DNA of 64,000 bases from Stictocephala bisonia (taxonomy: Eukaryota > Arthropoda > Insecta > Hemiptera > Membracidae): NCBI GenBank assembly GCA_035578905.1, contig JAQJVL010000251.1, positions 20,615-84,614 of the forward strand, given 5' to 3'. A program made the translations under genes and the position numbers. Below the pieces are notes generated by a model that had not been told where the DNA came from, made no database searches, and saw nothing but the letters and a program-made list of their open reading frames with translations. Of this stretch, positions 38,422-51,400 are shown piece by piece (the stretch's first letter is position 1; the number at the start of each line of letters is the position of its first letter).

Positions 38422-40690
38422 TTATAACCAACTTTTATGGTGATAATTTTGATTGTTTCGAATTATATCAAAAATTAGGTTTGTAAAATTGATTTGTATG
38501 TTCGATATGTTCACTGGATTTTCTTGCTGTGCTAAGTATATATGTAATTCTTCTGTTGCATTCATTTTCTTGCCCTTTTTCATAAAATTTAATATTTTCA
38601 TGTTTTCTTCAATTTTTGTGTACGTGTGGTCTGTAGAGAGCAAGTGTTCTGCGAATGTGGATTTCATTGTAGTTGTGTTGTAGCTTCTGAGAGCTTGTAT
38701 GTGTTCTTGAAAGCTTGTTGTGAATGGTCTTCCAGTTTGTCCAATGTAGAATTCATCACATTCTGTATAATTAATTTTGTTAATACCTGATTTGTTGTAA
38801 ATGTTGTCATTATTGTGTTCTTTTTGAGATTTTTTATCTAAAATATTGAATGTGTTGTTACGTGTTGAGAAACGTAGTTTGTTATTTGTAATTTGAATGG
38901 TTTTTCGAATAGCTTTGTTTAGGCTTGTGTTATATGGTACGTTTATAAATTTGATCTTCTTTGGGTCTTGATTTGTTGAGGTGTTGTTTCTTTTCTTCTT
39001 TTTGTTTCTCATTAGTTGGTCAATCATGTTTGGTTTCTATCCATTTTTTATTGCCAAATATTTTATTATTTTTGTTCTTCATTGAAATGTTTCTCGTTCA
39101 TTGGTATGTTTATTAGACGATTTATCATAGAATGGAAAGCTGATAATTTGTATTGCCAGGGATGATTAGATGTAGATAATTATATGTAGATAGATAATAA
39201 GGTCGGTTTGTGTAGATTTTCTGTAGATTTTGAATAAATGTTTATTGTTGATTTTGGTAATTGATAGATCTAAATAATTGATTTCATCGTTTTGGGCTTC
39301 TTTAGTGAATTGTAGTTTGGGGAACATAGAATTTTAATAAGATAAAAAAATCATTATTTTCTTCCAAGTTTCCATCAAATAAACAAATAATGTCATCAAC
39401 ATATCGGTACCAGTATATAATTTTATTTATGAACGGGTTTTAGATGGGTGCATTATTTTTTTTCTTCCAAATTGTGTATAAATATATTTGAGAGGAGACC
39501 TGATAATGGGGAACCCAATGCTAGACTATTTGCCTGTTTGTAGTATCTTGTATTAAATTGGAATAATTTTGATCTGTACAAATTTTGGTTAATGTTGTAA
39601 TGTCTTTTATTTCTTGGCTGTTCAATGTGAAATTTTTCTTCAAATCATTTTCTAGAATTTGTAATGTTTCTTGAGGGGGTATGTTTCAATACATGCATTT
39701 TATGTAAGAATGAAATGAAAGAAATAAACTGTTTTATGTGTATGTTATCAATCTTGTTGACGAGATCTGTTGTATTTCTTATATTATAATTTGTATTCCA
39801 AACAATGTTATTTTGTAGTTTTGTTCAGATATTTACATAAGTTGGTTCGTTTCGAACATTAAGTATAGGTCTGATTGGTATGTTGAGTTTATTTGTTTTT
39901 GGGTATTCTTTCATTTGTGGTGCCTTTGGGTTGATCATTTTAAGGTTATTCTGATTTTGATAGAGTTTTACAGTTTGTTATTGTATCATTTGTTCTCTTC
40001 AAGTAGTCTTGTGTTGGATTTTTGTTTAATGAATTCATTGTAACTGATAAAGTTCATAACTTTTTTATCATAATCTTCTTTCTTAATCATGACTACTATA
40101 TTTCCTTTCTCTGCTTTTGTTATAATAGCGTTGTTTAATTTTAACTTATCTGACATAGATTCTATCAATTTCATTTCTTGTTTTGATATGTTTTGTATTA
40201 GTGATTCGGTTGGATTTATTTTTTTTTTTTTTTTTAGTTCATGAATAAAATTGTGTTGTAGTGGTTCTTGATCTGTAGTTCTGTGTTTTTGATTGCAACA
40301 TGTAAATTGAAAAGTTCGTCTTGAATTATATTTTTCTTGAAATTAAGATTAATATTGTGTTTTAATGATTGTCCTAAAAGATGATTTTCTTCTTCCGTGA
40401 GTTTAATTTCTGTTAGATTGTGTACTCTAGGGTAAAATGTATGAGCAATTGTATTGTCTTCGTAGTGCTTATAATTTTGGGGTTTAATTCGATTTTGTAT
40501 TTTATTGTTCTGTCTTTCTTTTTTCTTTTCTAACATAGGTAATATCCAATCCTCAATGTATTGTTGTGTTTCTTCTATTGTTTCTTGATGGAATTGTGAA
40601 GTGATTTGAATGTAAATATCTCTTTTTAAATGATTAATGTCGTTGAGCTTTGAATATAAATAGTTTATTTCTTCTTTAATCTAAAAAATT
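38422..40690 (-). mobile_element. Decayed Penelope-like element (RT + GIY-YIG endonuclease)
   Basis: Minus strand. The N-terminal part (40234-40690) has N-L-T-E-I-K-L-T-E-E-E-N-H-L-L. Next comes A-I-I-T-K-A-E-K-G-N-I-V-V-M (39986-40174) and the reverse-transcriptase core W-Y-R-Y-V-D-D-I-I (about 39385-39415). The C-terminal frame 38422-39027 carries the GIY-YIG endonuclease signature F-Y-I-G-Q-T-G-R-P-F with E-H and a conserved H-L-L further on. Several frame breaks lie between, so it is inactive. RT with a downstream GIY-YIG nuclease is diagnostic for Penelope-like elements. Confidence 0.85.
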
Positions 40691-40829
40691 AAGCAGTTTA
40701 TTTTAACTGTTTTTTGAGCTGCTATTGATTTCAAGTTTGTCCAAATGCTAACAAAATTGAATGTTATGTTGTTAGATAAACATTTTTTGTTAAATTTTAT
40801 ATCTTCTTGAAAAGTAAGGCATTTGAACA

Positions 40830-41095
40830 AATCCTTACACACTATTTACCTTCACTTTCCTGTCAAGAAAAATGCTATACAATTAGATTTTGCACTTTTC
40901 ATAACCCAGAAAAAAATTCAAATTGGCTGACGTGAAACTGCTGACCTGTTTTTACAGTTGAAGTTTTTATTTTACTGACGCTGTTATATTTAATTTAGAT
41001 AGAATCAAACAAAGTGTTCAAATTAAGAATACTATTTTGTCCTTCACAACAAGTTTGTAAATTTGAATTTTGTCGAAAACTTGATTTTTTATAAA
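40830..41095 (+). repeat. ~340-bp family repeat, left of the Helentron
   Basis: Blocks CTTACACACTATTTACCTTC, AAATGCTATACAAT, CATAACCC and the TGACCTGTTTTTACAG region match units at 48.72-49.48 kb on the other side of the Helentron. Confidence 0.5.
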
Positions 41096-41368
41096 ATAAC
41101 TAGCAGAAAGTACCCGTGCTTCGCTACGGATTATGATTAAGGAACACTTACATTAGGACCTATGTACGGGTTGTGTATTTTCGCCGAGGAACGAAATAAT
41201 TAATTGTTAGTAACTCGAGTACATCTGCCCGTTGGTTTACCAGAATTAAAATTGAGAAAATGAGTCTGGCGTATCCAGTCTCGCCACGGGGAGGCCGGCA
41301 GGTAGAGACCATATTTACAACTTATTTCCAAAAAAAAAAAAATATATATATAACATTTAATTAAAAAC

Positions 41369-41715
41369 ACCGGGTAGTTTTATTTGGTAAGGCAGTCACC
41401 CTAGCCTCTGCCGAATCAATCACACCGGGTAGTTTTATTTGTTAATGCAGTCACCCTAGCCTCTGCCGAATCAATCACACCGGGTAGTTTTATTTGGTAA
41501 GGCAGTCACCCTAGCCTCTGCCGAATCAATCCCACCGGGTAGTTTTATTTGGTAAGACAGTCACCCTAGCCTCTGCCGGAACAGTCTCACCGGGTAGTTT
41601 TATTTGGTAAGGCAGTCACCCTAACCTCTGCCGGAACAGTCTCACCGGGTAGTTTTATTTGGTAAGGCAGTTACCCTATCCTCTGCCGGAACAGTCCCAC
41701 CAGGTAGTTTAATAT
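41369..41715 (+). repeat. 55-bp minisatellite inside the Helentron
   Basis: Unit starts ACCGGGTAGTTTTATTTG; starts of CGGGT at 41371, 41426, 41481, 41536, 41591, 41646 and a variant at 41701 give an exact 55-bp period over about 6.3 copies. Position at the 3' end of the Rep-helicase gene is typical for Helentrons. Confidence 0.9.
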
Positions 41716-41798
41716 ATGCAAGTACTTAAATATATTTTAGTACATTTTAGTCTGATAGATATATACGGACAGCCAAAATTGATGTTGTTGTTGTTTCC

Positions 41799-43735
41799 TT
41801 AAGTGCTTAGTACCTCTTTGTAAACAACATTTTTAGTCCTTTTTTCTGGCTGAAGGATGACCAGACTGTCAGATGAGCTTACTCTAGAAAATGCTACGTA
41901 TAACTGGCCATGGGAGAAACAGTCATTGCTCAGATCTACCCCAGCCATCTTCAAACTTTGCCCTTGTGCCTTGTTAATAGTCATGGCATAGCATAATTTT
42001 ACAGGGAACTGCAGACGTTTGAATGCAAAATGGTAGTCTGAGGGAATAAGAGGAATTCGGGGAATAAAAACAGTTTCTCCTTGACCAACGCCTGTAGATA
42101 TTGTCGCTTCAATAACATTTTTATGCAGAGTTTTCACCTGCAGCCTGGTACCGTTACAGAGTTTGGGAGGGTTTAGGTTGCGGAGTAGCATTATTGGAGC
42201 ACCGACTTTTAGAGAAAGAACATGAGGTGGAATTCCAGGGGGGTTCAGAGTGTGAAGAAACTCCGTTGGATAGTGAACAGCGTCTTTTGTCTCAACCACT
42301 GAGTCCACAGATTCATACCTCACAACAGCAGAAGGCAATTTTTCTAACAACGAAAGGTTTATTATATTAGCAGAGTCGTTAGTTGGGGTAAGAATCGCCC
42401 TCTCTTGCAACTATGTTGGACTATTGTTCACATTGTCATTTAAGTTAGGATATATCTTGTCGAGCAGTGTCTTCATATCACTAACAGTATGACAAAGATT
42501 TTGAGGTATTGCACATTTACCTTCATGATCTTCTAGCAGTTTACCATCACCTATTTGTAAAACTAATGTACAAAATTCTTCTGCTTTCAAATCTCCATTC
42601 AAATGAACTCTCATGTTAACTCTCAAAGACAGGATTTTAATTTTTGGCCATAAGAAGGATGACTTAAGGCACGCTTTCACCTCATCAGCCCGAGTTCCTC
42701 GAGGTATCACGGGCAAGGTTTGCCTGAATCCTCCAGCCAGCAGAACTGTTACTCCGCCCATTAGACGTTTGCAGTTCCTGATGTCTTGAAGTGTCCTGTC
42801 CAGAGCCTCTATACCTCCTTTGTGGGCCATGGTACACTCGTCCTAAACAATTAATACTGTTTCTTTGAGTACCTGGCCCATATTGCTTTGTCTTGATATG
42901 TTGCAAATAGGTGTTTCTGAGTGGTTCAGGTTGAGAGGCAACTTGAAAGCTGAATGAGCCGTCTTCCCACCATCAAGCAGAGTCGCAGCAATGCCAGAGG
43001 ATGCAACTGCGATGGCAATCTTTTTCTCACTCCTTATTTTTGCTAACAACAAATTGATCAAAAATGTTTTTCCGGTACCACCAGGAGCGTCCAGGAAAAA
43101 GAGTTGCCCAGATTCTGAAATAATACTGCAGGTAATTTCTTTGTAAATATTCAGTTGTTCTTCGTTCAGCTTTGGAACATTTACAGCAACCATTTCACAG
43201 AGCTGGACTACATCGAAAGAAATTTCTCTGAGGCGTTCCAGGTTGTTAGTGATGGACTCTTGCTCGCGAAGTGGTGTAGGAAGACCATAGTTTTGGAGAC
43301 GGTTGCCAGACATTGAATACACCAAATCTTCGAGTAAAGCCAAACATTTGTTGTACACAATGTCCATACGCTGTTGCACATCCCCAAACTCTGTCTCCAT
43401 CGACTTCTTTACGTCGTCCGCCAAACTTTCGCGGTGTTTTTCCCATAATGTGAGAGGACTACTTACTTGGCAAAACACCAACATGATGGCAAGTAGTTCG
43501 CGGATCTTGGATGGGGAGTCTGAGAGTGAAGCTTCTTCTATTGTTCGATCCCAGTGAGTGTCGTCTTCGAGCAAACCAAGAGCTGTACATGCAGACTGAA
43601 ACGTTTGGTGTACCACTCCATTTACGTTCCTAAGATATTCAAATGACGTAGGCCCTTTAACTTCGTGTAGGAGAAGGCGTAGAAAATAGCACACAGAGTT
43701 ATTAGGGTGAACAGTATATACTCTGCCTAAAATCT
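41799..43735 (-). pseudogene. Helentron PIF1-like helicase domain, broken
   Basis: Walker A G-G-T-G-K-T in D-A-P-G-G-T-G-K-T-F-L (about 43065-43090), then ...V-L-I-V, a TAG stop at 42843-42845, D-E-C-T-M-A-H-K-G (Walker B), G-G-F-R-Q-T-L-P-V-I, a second TAG near 42411, and the C-terminal M-T-I-N-K-A-Q-G-Q-S and V-A-F-S-R-V motifs. Both TAG sit where the family usually has Trp (TGG to TAG). Unwinds DNA during rolling-circle transposition in intact relatives; not functional here. Confidence 0.8.
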
Positions 43736-46210
43736 GATCTTTTTCACCCCGGGATAGCCTGGTACTGATTTCCCTTGCTTTCTTCTACAAAAGGTATTCT
43801 TTTTCCATACGAAATATGACGGAACTTCAGAGTAAAGGAGGGTTCTTGCAAACGCATCGGTTTTGCACAGATCGAAGAAGCCCAAAAGAGTAGTTTTTGG
43901 CGGGTTGTTTAGCCTTTCCATGACATTTTCTTCGTTAAAATAAACTCTTTGGCCGTTTTCAAGATGAACTGTAAGATGCATGACTGGGGGATGGCGATCG
44001 TGTATTGGAAAGCAGAGAATTCGCCAGACAGCTTCAGAAGTACTAATGTAGCGTCCTGTCTGGTACCTTGTCACCTCGTCAAGTTCATTTTCAACTGTAA
44101 AAGCTGCTTGATCGGACCCTTTGTTGACGTATTTGCAAATATATTTAATAGACTTGACAGAGTTGCAGTACTCGACGTTGATATGCGCTGAAAAGGTGCG
44201 AGACAGGACAGGGTTAAAAGGTACCACCCATTGATTGTCAAGCTTTACCCCGTTGATGTCAACAACAAATCCACCATCTGAAGGAGAACGCCTACGGTAT
44301 TTAGGATAACCGTCTTCCCCAGTCTGTGTTTCTCTTAGTAGAGGACGGGGATACTTTTAGCTGCAAGCTCCATTAACCACACAGGGCGAATTTCTGTTGA
44401 GAGCACCTGTACAGTACAGTAGTACGGAAGATCATAGTTGACTTCACAATCTCATGGAGGGCAGGGTCTAGCTCTGGGTCAGGTATCTCTGCACAAATAA
44501 CTTTGTCAATCATGTCTGGTTTAATCTTTTCTTCTAGCCAAAGGAGAATGTGTACATGAGGAAGGCCTCTTTTTTGCCATTCTATGGAGAACATGTAACA
44601 TCTACATGCTCCAAATATAGACCCTTTCGTTAGTTTCATCAAATGCTTCACTTTTAAGTAGAAAACCCGCGCTACCAAGTCATGTCTGTGCTGAGCCTTC
44701 TGACCTTCCTTGAGCAGTTCACATATCTCTCGCCATTTTGGGTTGCACGTAAAAGTTATAAAGAGATCTGGACGACCAAAATGGCGGACATAGATCATGG
44801 CATCCTGAGTACGCTCATGCATGTAGCGAGGTCCTCCAGTGAAGCTTGATGGCAGTACAACCATCTTACCCAGCTCCGATACCTGAGCATCAGCTTTTCT
44901 CATGGCATCCTTCAAGTGAATGTAGTCTTCACTCCTCAACTTTTTTTTGTTGTTTCGAATGAAGTTTAGCCGTTCTGTTTCATTTTTTGCGTACATATCA
45001 ACCAAAAATTGGTTAAGGAGGTTGCGAAACAAAAGTAAATATGGTTCTTCGCCTTCTCGCTCCATTAAATTATATCCGTAGAAATCAGCTGCAGACACAG
45101 TTTTCTTAAGTGCTGTCTTGGTGTTTGGGTCACGCTGAGGGATGTTGATACAATAGCCATCTTCACCACGGCAGAACATGAGAGGATACTGAAGAGAATC
45201 ATACGCTCGATGTAGCTCACTGATTCTTATCAGTTTGTCTTCCCTACTGTATAGCACAATGTCTCGCTTTTCAAACACCTGGCCTACAATCAAGACAGCA
45301 GCTTCGTTAGTGGTAGGAGTATTGTAACGTCCCTTGTGAGCACTCGAAGGCTTCTGGTCAGCAGTGATAACTACCTGGAAATCTTGCTGATCTTTGGGAA
45401 TAGAATCAATATCAGCTTTGAACTCTTTGATATATTTGTTATGTTCATGAAGAATTTTTTGGAGCTGGCCTACCAATGCTGGCTTGACATCTTGAAAGTA
45501 CCCACAGCGAATGTCTCTTTCACGGTTATCATCACCAACAAAATATATCTGAAGGAAAGACGGCTGCTGTTGTGTTCGAGGCATTAGACTCCCTATTCTA
45601 TGATAAACCTGGCCTTGCACCTTATATGTTGGCATGAAATGGTCTCCTTTTATCTCTTTTGCTCCAAACGACGTCATTTGGAAACAACCGTTGTATTTGC
45701 GAATATTATTAAGAAAATGCTCAGCCTCAGGATGGTCGTGAGAAAGAAGGCTATGTAAGGGGTCGGGATATTTTTGAAAGGGAAGCAGTTGAACTTTTCC
45801 ATTACTGCAACACATTCCGGGGCTTTCGTCTTTCCATTTTAAAGCATGGCAGAAATTGCACTTTTCTCGAGGGCCAAGTTGAACTATTTTATCTGTAGAA
45901 TATTCAATGTTTGGGTCATACTTGAAACCTGAGAGTTTCTTGATTGTCCATGGCAGTAACTTTACTTGTGCACGCCTCTCATTGTACTTTGACGTAGCCT
46001 CATGATTAACTTCAGGATGGTTTTTTGAGTACTTCTTTACAGACTTTCTGTTAATCTCGGGGTTGTTCTCGGTATATTTTTTAACAGCCCTTCTGTTTAC
46101 TTCTGGGTGGCTCTCGGCATATTTTTGAACAGCCCCCCTGTGCACTTCAGGGTGGCTCTCGGCATATTTTTTAACAGCCTTTCTATGCATTTCAGGGTGG
46201 CTCTCCGTAT
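43727..46210 (-). pseudogene. Helentron Rep (HUH) region, broken
   Basis: From the 5' side: five tandem 14-residue units of K-K-Y-A-E-S-H-P-E-V-H/N-R-x-A-V type, then the Helitron zinc finger (C-N-F-C-H-A-L-K-W ... M-C-C-S-N-G-K-V), then the Rep core with D-L-F-I-T-F-T-C-N-P and the HUH motif P-H-V-H-I-L-L-W. The upstream stop at 46212, a frameshift at about 44.36 kb and another near 43.73 kb break it. Confidence 0.8.
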
Positions 46211-46211
46211 T

Positions 46212-46979
46212 TTAAGCAACAGACTCCCTAACCTGCTTTTTTCGGATGGAATCAGTGAATCTTTTCCTTCGTTTTCTACCTCTAGATTTTTGAAGTGTGA
46301 TCACTGTTACGATTGATTCGTCCGAACTCATGTCTAAGGGAGTTTCAAGGTTTGATAGGATGGGCTGAGAAGAGCCTGGTTGGACTGCAACAGGTTCATA
46401 GACACAAAGGGAAGATGGGCCAGGTTTGGATGTAATAGGGTCGGTGGGCATAGATTCAGAAAAACCAGGATGGGATTTTAATGTTGAGGCATAAGATTTT
46501 GAGGTATGTAGATTGTTTTGAAAATAATTTGGTACATAAGGTTGTTCGCAAGGTATAAGAACGTCAAAGTGCCCTGCCATGTCATCACCAGAGAACTTAA
46601 GTCTTTTTATTTCCTGAACCTCATCCCCATAACAGGCTAAGAGTTTTCTGTCACGAAAGAGCTCGAACTTATAAGGAAAGACCTCTGCTGCAACCATGAG
46701 CTCACAAAAGGTTCCATAGAAGTAAGGCTGTGACATGTCGGCGATGTACTGACGTTTAGTTCTGTAAGGGACTTTATTTATGGTCAAGGTGTAAGGCTTA
46801 AGTCTGCGCCAGTTGTTGGACACGTGACGCACAATGTCAGCGCACACTCGGAGTGTTAGTGAAGCTGTACAGTGGACCAGATAAGATAAAGAGGAGAAAA
46901 GGCAAGCCCCGTCCCCAGTGATCTTTATGACATGGTGAGGTACTGCCACACCATCAATATCGAATGTTTCAATAACCAT
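46212..46979 (-). pseudogene. Helentron OTU cysteine-protease domain
   Basis: 255-codon minus-strand frame. I-T-G-D-G-A-C-L-F-S-S-L-S-Y (residues 21-33) holds the OTU D-G-x-C catalytic motif, and M-A-G-H-F-D-V-L near residue 105-112 may give the catalytic His. A charged tail with a basic stretch (G-R-K-R-R-K-R) follows. It was probably fused to Rep, now separated by the stop at 46212. Confidence 0.75.
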
Positions 46980-47719
46980 TGTCGTGCAACTGTTCAGAAA
47001 AAGTATTAAGATGAATAAAGAAAAATTTAGCTTTGTATTTTAGAAGAAGAAGATGAAGTGAAAAGGTTCAAACCCAAGCAGATGATCTAGAATTGAAGCA
47101 AGCAGTAAGTAAAAGAAGCAAATAGTTAACAGAATAAAATACCAATATAAACTCATGTAGTAAGGGAACACCCTACCCAAAGTGGAGTGGCCGGAGTTGT
47201 AACTACAGAGTTATGTCAACTGTATCAAGTTTGGACCAGGAGAACTATTAAGAATGTCAGAGTTATGACATGAAAAAAGGTAAAAAAATGATGGTATGAA
47301 AGGATGTGAGGCAATCGAATACTATGGTAGCAAATAGTGGGGCAAAAGAAAATATTTAAGAAAAAGTAGGTAGTATTCAGAAGCAATAAGCAATGGACAG
47401 AACTGAACAAACAGCAAAGCAGTGTTCAGGTCAAAAGCGTGTACTGGACTGATATGAGCCGAGCCGTACTGCAGTGCGGTGCTGGTGAGGTGCGGGGAGT
47501 GGGAGGGAGGGCAGAGGTCAACTGATAAGAACCAGCCTTCTAGTGAACATCCAAGACTGCTATCGCTAATTTACAATCAGCCGAAGAATCATAGTATCAA
47601 GTTTATTTGTGATCTGTTGTCTAGGTTTAGAAAATATACAACAATCGTCAAGTATCGAGTTTTTTGCTGTTTGGTTTGAAACGTGATTGAAATGTTTTTT
47701 TTTTTTATAAGCACTTATG

Positions 47720-48718
47720 CAAAGTATAAAGAGTTATAGTGCCGAGCAGAACCAAACTTGTTGTAAAATTTTTATTACAGTTCATTTAAGACCTAAAAGA
47801 AAGCTTAGCACCAATTTTAGTTGCGATCTGCTTTGTAAGTTCAGAAAAAACGTCCCAGAATTCATCTTAGACCTAAAAGGAAGTTTAGCACCAAATTTTC
47901 TTTTAATCTAATGTTTAAGTTCAGAAAATTCGAAAATTAAACGTCGCGTTTTACGCGGTTTGGTCGAGAACCCGATTTAATTTTTTGAAACTGTTTCTCA
48001 GAGAGCACCTACAACTCTAGAGAAAGCTACATACCAATTTGCATTCGAAACCGTTCCTTAATCATAATCCGTAGCGAAGCACGGGTACTTTCTGCTAGTT
48101 CTTTATAGTGCTGAAATGACCCGAACTTTGTGAAAACTTTTTTCTGGAGTTCATCTAAGACCTAAAAGGAAACTTGGTACCAAGTTTTGTTGCAATGTGA
48201 TTTGTAGGTTCACAAAAAATACATAAAATTAAAAGTCGCGTTTTTCGCGGTTTGGTCGCGAACCTGATTGAATTTTTTGAAACCGTTTCTTAGCGAGCAC
48301 CTACTACCCTAGAGGAAGCTACGTACCAAGTTTCATACGAATCCGTTCGGTGGTTTTTGAGATTTCGTGTTTAGTCAGTCAGTGAGTGAGTGAGTTCTTT
48401 ATAGTGCTGAAATGACGCGAACTTTGTGAAAACTTTTTTCTAGAGTTCATCTAAGACCTAAAAGGAAGCTTGGTACCAAGTTTTGCTGCAATGTGATTTG
48501 TAGGTTCACAAAAAATACATAAAATTAAAAGTCGCGTTTTTCGCGGTTTGGTCGCGAACCTGATTGAATTTTTTGAAACCGTTTCTTAGCGAGCACCTAC
48601 TACCCTAGAGGAAGCTACGTACCAAGTTTCATACGAATCCGTTCGGTGGTTTTTGAGATTTCGTGTTTAGTCAGTCAGTGAGTGAGTGAGTGGTATTTGG
48701 CTTATATATGTATAGATT
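47720..48718 (+). repeat. Repeated Helentron-end units (296-bp tandem pair plus a diverged copy)
   Basis: 48098-48393 and 48394-48689 are nearly identical 296-bp units, each ending in TTTAGTCAGTCAGTGAGTGAGTGAG. A diverged copy fills 47720-48060 inside the element. The stretch ends GTGGTATTTGGCTTATATATGTATAGATT at 48718, a Helentron-type terminus. Confidence 0.75.
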
Positions 48719-49480
48719 CCTCCCATTTAAATATGATTAAAATAAGCTATAAACTTAAAACCCTACATAATATTTTCCTTTTCTGTTAGTAAAAATCTTA
48801 TACAATTTTATTTGGCAATTTCATAACCTAGGCAAAATTCAATATGGCTGACAAGAAAGCGCTTACCTGTTTGCACAGCAGAGGATTTTGTTTTACTGAA
48901 GTTGTAATATTTAGTTAAGATAACATAAAATGAAATATTTATATTGACAATTAAATTGTGTACAAATATTTTAATATACTTTTTGTCAAATATTCTACCG
49001 TTTCCTTACAAAAAATCGGTAAAGTTGAGATATGTCAATAACACGTAATTTTATAGAATAGTTCCTCGCATTTAAGTACGAATAAAATAAGTTGGAAAGT
49101 ATAAACTGTACAGACTATTTAACTGTTTTTATATTTGATATTTTACCTTTTAAAACAAACAACAACTTCAAAATATTTTTATGAAAGTACTGTCTTTCGT
49201 CTACTGTTGGGTTATTTGTTTTTCGTAGTTGCAATATTTCGTTTAGAAGACATCAAATGACGTTGTTTAATTCACAATAACGTTTACTACAAGAATGTTT
49301 ATATACTTATATGCTGTGTATGCAACAGTTTCTTTACAGTGTAAAAAACAGTTGGTTAAGTTGAGTTTTTTGTAAAAAATGTGATTTTTTGAATATATCC
49401 TCCCGTTTAAGCATGATTAAAACAAGTTGGAAACTTAAAAACCTTGCACACTATTTAAGTTTACCACTCTGTTGACCAGC
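48719..49480 (+). repeat. ~340-bp family repeat, right of the Helentron
   Basis: Unit starts TCCTCCCATTTAAATATGATTAAAATAAG (here only its first 20 matter) at 48719, 49070 and 49398, so spacings are about 351 and 328. Internal blocks match 40830-41095 on the left side. Confidence 0.6.
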
Positions 49481-49665
49481 TAACCACTTATGATGATCTT
49501 GGGTAGACCCCAGTGATCATGTTGGAGGCCCCTATGATCAACTTGGGGGTAATCACCCGTTATCATCTTGGGTAGCCCCAATTATCAACTTGACTAGCGC
49601 CCCGTGATAAACTTAGGTAGCCCCCTTAATCAACTATCTTGGGTAGCCTGACGTATACAAATTCT
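49480..49665 (+). repeat. Degenerate TGATCAACTTGGGTAGCCCC minisatellite
   Basis: Six to seven degenerate units of about 26-30 bp with cores TGATCAACTTGGGTAGCCCC. A further diverged piece of the ~340-bp family follows at about 49680-49850 (AAATGGCAGATGGGC...TTACCTGTTT). Confidence 0.6.
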
Positions 49666-49849
49666 AACCCACTTCCAGATAAGCTATAAACTTGAAATTT
49701 GGCATACTTGTGGGTTTTACTGAGTAGCCGATGATAAAATTCCGAAAACTAACAAAATTAGGGTTTTAACCTCCCCAAAAAAATCAAAATGGCAGATGGG
49801 CTTTTTTACCTGTTTACAGAGTTTTACTTACGGCTTGAATTTTGGCTCA

Positions 49850-51400
49850 ACTATGGGAAATAGATCAAATCTGACAGCATATTGCAGATTTGTAATTAAA
49901 TTTCCTACGACTTTATTAATGAACAACTTTTTTTGTATTTTTGATAATAACTATGAAAAAAAATGTTAAATTCCTATTTTCGTTAAAAGATTATATTTTT
50001 GTTAGGTTTTCGTATTTTATTGCTTTTTAAGATATTGTAAGAAAGAAGAGAGATTTTAAGGAAAAAAGGAAAGATTAATAAGATCCTTCTAGATGATGAA
50101 TGCAAACCCATAGGCTCAAGATATTTCTCAAATATTATCGTAGGGTTTGTTGTGTGTACGATGCAGTTTTTACCTCATTATTGGTGAAAAATAAATCATT
50201 TAAAATTTAGATATTCTTGAGTGCACCATAGATGGGGCTTTTTACATATTAAACATGATAGGTATATAGTACACATCATTTATACTTTCGCTGGTTGAGT
50301 GTTATTACTTACTGAACTATATACTATATTTATTTCTATATTACGATTCTGATTTCAATCTCCTTAACAGGTTGAATAATGCTATGAAACAGTTCCTCTT
50401 AAATTATGCAGCTGCTTTTCACTTTAGTATTAAGTTCACTGTTATATTGAACTTCACTCCACTCTGTCTCACCAATATTAGAGGTTACTTGGCAAACCTG
50501 CTTGATTAAATATTTATTTATTACTTTTAAATAAAAAAAATTTCAGATATGAAAAATTAGGAACAAGAAAAACTAAATACATGTATACTTAGTGTATAAA
50601 TTATGTTTAAATTATAAAACGTTTTAATAAAAGACATGCATATTGTACGTAAAAAAATATATTAGTCATTGAATAAAACATATTTGATATTTTATGAAAA
50701 CATAATGTTGAAATATTTCTTCGACAAATGTCATTGTTTATAAAATATGGTAGAAAGGTTCTTATTTGTAGCGTAGCTTTTTAGATAAAACCCCGCCAAC
50801 CTATACACGTACAGTGGTATTAACCCACCCGCCCACACATACACGTGCAGTGGTATCAATTAATTATATATTGATTTTCGAAAGATTATCAATATATAAC
50901 TTAATCACATTACTAAACGCGATTGGTTTATTATACTTACCACTATTATAACGAACTAATTATATAATAGAAAGGAAACAAACACTTTGTACAACAATTA
51001 ATTACTGAACAATACCTTCAGGCCACATCGAATCTATCTGTTAACAATACTAATACTTAATAAACCATTCCAATTTAGCAATTCAATTAAGTTGTAATGG
51101 TATTGCATTGGAGTCAGAGGTTGAGTTGAGTAGGGTCTCCTATTTCTTCCTTGGAATGCAATAATGTAGGTTTTGAATTTCTAGTGCAATTGGAGTCTTG
51201 TAAAGTTGCACTAGTTGGGACACCTGACACTTTTTATTAGTTTATGTCTGATAATATGACTTGTGCGCTTATGATTAATGGGCTTTTTGGCTACATTGTT
51301 TTTATTTGAAAAATAACTGTCGATACTTTGATACTAAGAGAAAGCGCATTTTTAAATGAATATGGTAAATTAATTGAAAAATAAGTACAAATGAACAAAA
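49850..51400. other. Host non-coding AT-rich DNA before the gap
   Basis: No gene seen. 50795-50860 is an inverted fragment of the CACGTGTATGGGTGGG minisatellite family. Confidence 0.6.

Larger units (their letters stand above)
41098..48100 (-). mobile_element. Helentron (Helitron-like rolling-circle element), inactivated
   Basis: Bounded by perfect 48-bp inverted repeats (41098-41145 and 48053-48100, beginning AACTAGCAGAAAGTACCCGT). Inside, on the minus strand, are an OTU protease frame, a Rep frame with Helitron zinc finger and HUH motif, and a PIF1-like helicase, in that order. A 55-bp minisatellite sits near the gene 3' end and diverged long repeats near the 5' end. Several stops and frameshifts break the proteins. 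OTU plus subterminal repeats point to the Helentron branch. Confidence 0.85.
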
